Shown: in pieces, positions 60,232-64,000 of the stretch
Numbering within the stretch: position 1 is the first letter of the stretch
Layout: every line of letters starts with the position of its first letter
Assembly: GCA_036346275.1 (NCBI GenBank)
Contig: CM070727.1
Coordinates: 9,601,760 to 9,665,759, forward strand
Reading direction: 5' to 3'
From: Otatea glauca
Taxonomy: Eukaryota; Streptophyta; Magnoliopsida; Poales; Poaceae
DNA length: 64,000 nt
Position numbers and translations under genes: made by a program
Notes under the pieces: model-generated
Told to the model about the DNA's origin: nothing
Databases searched by the model: none
The model's input: only the letters and a program-made list of their open reading frames with translations

Positions 60232-60528
60232 CTAGTAGGCGACGATCCTGAGGCCGAGGCTCCTCTGCGCGTACTCGATGAGGCCGTCCACCTCGCTGTC
60301 GTCGATGTAGCCGTCGCCGTCCGCGTCGGCGTAGCTGATGCCGCGCTTGCTCTTCCACCCCGTGAACCGCGCGCGGATGGCGCGCATCGCGCGCCGCAGC
60401 TCGTCGCGGCTGATGCGCCCGTCCCGGTCCACGTCGAACCGCCGAAGCCACTCCTTGAACTCGTCCACCGTCATGTCCCCGTCCAGCGACCGCGTCGTCG
60501 TCGCCACCGTCATGTTCCTGATCGCCAT
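60232..60528 (-). CDS. Calmodulin-like protein with two EF-hands
   Basis: A single-exon frame of 98 residues. The start 'MAIRNM' is preferred to an in-frame ATG 51 bp upstream because it is the usual short N-terminus of the group and has a clear TATA box at a fitting distance. Residues 32-43 (DVDRDGRISRDE) and 68-79 (DADGDGYIDDSE) are complete EF-hand loops with all calcium ligands, so it should bind two calcium ions. The preceding 'MTVDEFKEWLRR' is the entering helix. It resembles small plant calmodulin-like proteins used as calcium sensors; the target is unknown. The gene is GC-rich compared with its surroundings. Confidence 0.88.
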   Translation of the reverse strand: MAIRNMTVATTTRSLDGDMTVDEFKEWLRRFDVDRDGRISRDELRRAMRAIRARFTGWKSKRGISYADADGDGYIDDSEVDGLIEYAQRSLGLRIVAY

Positions 60529-60656
60529 CACAACCTCGATCTCCTGCCGGCCTCCTCTGCTCCTCCGATCAACCAGCACAGTTAATCCTCTCCTCTGTAA
60601 CTGGAGCTACCTTGACGCTCTCTGAATGTGCAGCAGCGTGTTCAGGCCTATTGCTC

Positions 60657-60663
60657 TTATATA
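60657..60663 (-). promoter_or_regulatory. TATA box of the EF-hand gene
   Basis: On the - strand the sequence reads CTTATATAAG, about 130 bp upstream of the start codon, giving a leader of about 100 nt. Confidence 0.7.
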
Positions 60664-62288
60664 AGCAAAGGCATGCACCGCGCACGGATTAAAATATGTC
60701 AATATACGGCAGAAATCGTCAGCTTAATTACGTTTGTCACGGTTGCTACCTCACCTAGCGACCTTTTGCGGCTTAGCTTATTTAGCACGCGTTGTGGTAG
60801 TAGCTTCTTTCTCTCCAGATTTGAGGGTCGACAAATAGCTCACCTCCAGGTCCAAGAATATATCGCTGGTTTGATTGGGCATTCTAGATCAGTGTGCTCG
60901 TTGAATGGAGCAAGAATCTTCATTAAGTGGGCAAAAGAAAGAAAAGTTGCAGATGCATTTGGGTAGTTGATGTGGAATAGAATCGTGTAAAGCTACACAA
61001 GCTAAGAACGGCCGCGCAATGTGGGAATCTACAAAGGGGGATTGGGTTTCTCTACGATGGAAAACCGGGCATGATATGTTTTTTAAAAGTGGAATAGGAT
61101 GCAGAGATTAGGCTTGCATTATTGTACTCGCGTCTAAAATTCTCCAATCCTACACATGTGTATCATTTTTCTCATGTTGCAGCCTTAAAGGAAATATCAT
61201 GTAAAAATTAAGCCTTTTTTTGCGAGGGAAGTCAAACTTTAGCTTGATGTGTATATATATACGTGCTTTAAATTCAACTAGATATACACGAATTTTGAAT
61301 TTTTAGTGACTTGTAGTTTTAACTTTAATAATCCATCCAGATCATATCATGGTTAATTTGGAAGAACCTTCATATGATTCGAATATATGGCGTACTTTTG
61401 CTAGCCTTGATTCATCGGTTCATCTTCATCCATAGTTCCATACATCAGACACATATAGCCAAGGGTTTCTTTTTTCGTTCCACAACCTTTGTCAAGATCA
61501 ACATGTCTCTCTGCAATTCAATATGGCAGATGTCCATGTTCATTCGTTCACCCGTTTCCGTATGTTTCTAAAAAAAGAGTTATCAAACCATTTAATGTTT
61601 AATGCTCTAATTACCTTATCTTATCCCGTACTGTCTTCCTTACAAATAAAAGTTTTAGAATGCACGCATCGGAATTATTCAAACTATTATTACTAGCAGT
61701 CAAAATGTGTAGATTTTTCCTTACAAAAAATGTTTAGATTGATCATATGGAAAAAAAATATTTGCCATCTCAAAAGGCAAAAAAAAACACTATTAGATTT
61801 TTAATCAAAAGTACTTCAATAATTTTTTATTTGATAATTTTTTCGAACATGTTATAAAAACTAGCCGATTAGCCCGCACAATTACATTATGTAGTGTTGT
61901 AACTGTAGTGTATATGTTTTTCTTTGGGAATTCCAAATGTTAAAATTTCTATTTCCCATATAAGATGCATTTGGAATATTTGATTAAATTTAATTTGCGC
62001 AATTTATTTTGAGAGCCCTCTCCCCTCTATGTGAAAGAGAGGACTGGGAGGTAGGCCCATTTAGCTAATTTACACTATCAATCTTTGAATTATATATAAT
62101 GCTATTTATCTTTCAACTTCTCAAGTTAATAAATCACTAAATCGACTATCAGATCTCAACCTTTAAAATTAGGGTTTGCCAAATTAAGGGATAAATGATT
62201 TATGTTTTTTTTGTGAGAATTATTTTCAAATTCTTATATCTCTAAGCTAAGTATAAAATCTAATCCTTTAGAATAGGGAGCCACCAAA
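60664..62288. other. Upstream region of the EF-hand gene and AT-rich intergenic DNA
   Basis: Very AT-rich right of 61200, with ORF-free stretches. No gene or clear repeat is recognised. Confidence 0.4.
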
Positions 62289-62293
62289 TGTTT

Positions 62294-62942
62294 TGTCAAA
62301 TATCTAAACATGAGGTATGTGTTCACAGAGGATACGTGAAGGATATCACGGGTCCAATACTGAGGGATAAGATATACGCGGAAAGGATAACTCCATATTA
62401 GGAAGCACTCGATCATGTTCTTGTTACGAGGAAACCGACTCGAGTACACCTGATATCTAAGGAAGTTTGGATACGCTGCGAAGATCACGTGACGATGGAC
62501 TCCACATTGGCTACGATCTGGTACTCCAAACCGACTACAACTTGACTTGAGGTCAGGCTACCCCGACTATACAAGGCTAGGGGTAAGGGTCCTCAGGAGG
62601 AGAGGCGAGAATAAAGCAAAGACGAGCAATTCCTAGAAGATGAGAGCTTTCAGCAAGTAGTTCTTCCTTGCGCGCAGAGCTCAGGAGCCGACGAAGCATG
62701 TTTCGTCATCCTCTAGCATAGCATAGCCTTAGCCTAGGTGCAATCCGCATTGTAACTAGGGCTAGACACATCGTTCTGTACTTTATTCATCAACTCCATA
62801 GATCATCCACACAGGAGTAGGATATTATTCCGCCCGAAGGCTCGAACCTGTCTAACATCGTGTGCCTCTGTTTGCGTACTTGACTCTGCTATCTCGAAGG
62901 TACCCAAAGTATAAATTTATTATCGATTCCTAACCTTCGACA
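62294..62942 (+). mobile_element. Solo LTR, 649 bp, probably Ty3/gypsy
   Basis: Begins TGTCAAATATC and ends CCTTCGACA, with TG...CA ends. Perfect 5-bp duplications TGTTT lie at 62289-62293 and 62943-62947. The last 130 bp (GGAGTAGGATATTATTCCGC, GAACCTGTCTAACATCG) are typical of the downstream part of grass gypsy LTRs. No internal genes, so this is a solo LTR left by recombination. Confidence 0.85.
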
Positions 62943-63222
62943 TGTTTTTAGATATTTTCTAGCGTACTTCTGTTGTTTCAGCTTAGCCATTGTGAACCCC
63001 GTGTCATCAGATTTTATTATACAATAGATTTACGAAAATGCTATTTCGTGGATGATATTAGCTTATTTCCCTAGGGACACTAACTGTTAACCATCCGATC
63101 TCATCTGTAAGCCAGGACGTGCATGCCATCCCCCACTCGTCCTTTCCTGCTCTGGCTGCACATGGCGCACTTGAGAGGAAATTTTCCAAATAGTCCTACT
63201 TAGACATGCGTAGAAAAAGTAA

Positions 63223-63445
63223 GGGTGTGTTTGGTTCGTTATATCAAATGGTGCATATATGAGATAATTTAAAAAAAAATTATTCATATATTTGATTGTT
63301 TGAATAGAACCATCTCATCGTCATGTATAGTGGGATACAGATTTAAGAAATATTCTCTATAGATGCTGAACTATTAAATAATAGAATCAAATGGTACAGA
63401 ACCATCCCATCCCATTCAACCTTATTTCACCGACTAAACACACCC
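63223..63445. mobile_element. Tourist-type MITE, probable
   Basis: The left end GGGTGTGTTTGGTTCG and the complement of the right end GGGTGTGTTTAGTCGG are short inverted repeats around an AT-rich, non-coding middle. The flanks do not show a clean 3-bp duplication (TAA at left, AAC at right), so classification stays tentative. Confidence 0.6.
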
Positions 63446-64000
63446 AACAGTCAAAGGTGTGTATTGAAAACTTGACGTGAAAAACAACGTGTGATAGCCT
63501 AAAGATAGTACCAGCCTAAAGATATTTAGAAGTTTTGCATATAACGCATTATAGTTTTGTATTTAGCTCGAGTCGAAAGCTTGGATTTTTTTAGTTGAAA
63601 GTTTTATTTCTTGATATGAAAGTTTCAAATAACGAGTTGGAAGTTTGAAGTTTTTAGTTGAAAGGTGTAATTTTTAGGTAAGTATAGTTTATTTTATTTG
63701 CTCAATCTATTTAGAAACACACCATATTGGGAGCATCTGATCCAAGTTATAGGCTCCTCTAGTTATTTTATACTGGTGGTTGAAAGTGACACGCAGAGGG
63801 GGGACGGGGGAGGTTACACTAGTACTGTCGGCTAGGATGATTAGTAGGGGATAACTTCGCAATATCTATTTGATGATAATATAGAGAGAGTACAATATCC
63901 AAAAGTTACAGTATTGAGACAACATAGTAGTATACTAGACGTAAAGCGGCTGTGTGTTGCTACGAGCGGAAGGAATTGTTAAGACAGAAAGAGATTTTAA
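63446..64000. other. Intergenic DNA to the window end
   Basis: AT-rich with repeated AAGTTT-type words, no coding region recognised. Confidence 0.35.

Noticed and set aside
60338..60625. 95-residue + strand frame over the EF-hand gene
   Set aside because: It is the shadow of the EF-hand frame; the - strand has two canonical calcium loops and a TATA box.

Overview
The window is plant nuclear DNA, almost certainly from a grass (Poaceae). It shows intron-containing genes with GT/AG borders, GC-rich single-exon genes in AT-rich surroundings, Tourist-, Stowaway- and hAT-like MITEs, a CACTA element with TNP2 and Ulp1-like remnants, a Mutator-like element carrying a plant mobile domain, and solo LTRs several kb long. 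I cannot fix the species from sequence alone.

Only four host genes are well supported: (1) a nine-exon PP2C-type phosphatase, + strand, 14165-18567, with all catalytic motifs and a cysteine-rich C-terminal tail; (2) a single-exon BKI1-like brassinosteroid-signalling inhibitor, + strand, 40806-41633; (3) a small DUF1645-family gene, - strand, 44907-45646, convergent with the BKI1-like gene; (4) a two-EF-hand calmodulin-like gene, - strand, 60232-60528. A fifth, weak candidate is an open frame on the - strand just upstream of the BKI1-like gene.

Most of the rest is mobile DNA. From left to right: a CACTA element (549-7304, 3-bp duplication ATT) with decayed transposase and Ulp1-like genes; a Stowaway-like MITE (7662-7911); a Mutator-like element with long terminal inverted repeats (8183-13144) carrying a plant-mobile-domain pseudogene and a Myb/SANT-like gene; a MITE (13571-13938); a decayed Ty1/copia element (20278-27385); a Tourist-like MITE (27992-28269); a 170-bp tandem array split by a 5.6-kb solo LTR (29607-35227, duplication AAATT); two hAT-like small elements (36694-37083 and 37108-37510); a giant inverted repeat of about 1.5 kb (38576-40045); two more long solo LTRs (46287-50861, duplication TGTGA; 51513-54304); a Tourist-like MITE between them (50880-51073, TAA); a copia LTR with the start of gag (about 55240-57320); a 649-bp solo LTR (62294-62942, TGTTT); and a last MITE (63223-63445).

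The genes do not form an operon-like unit. The BKI1-like and DUF1645 genes lie about 3.3 kb apart, tail to tail. The most unusual items are the plant-mobile-domain plus Myb/SANT-like element, the giant foldback, and the unusually complete set of solo LTRs whose target-site duplications can be read directly.
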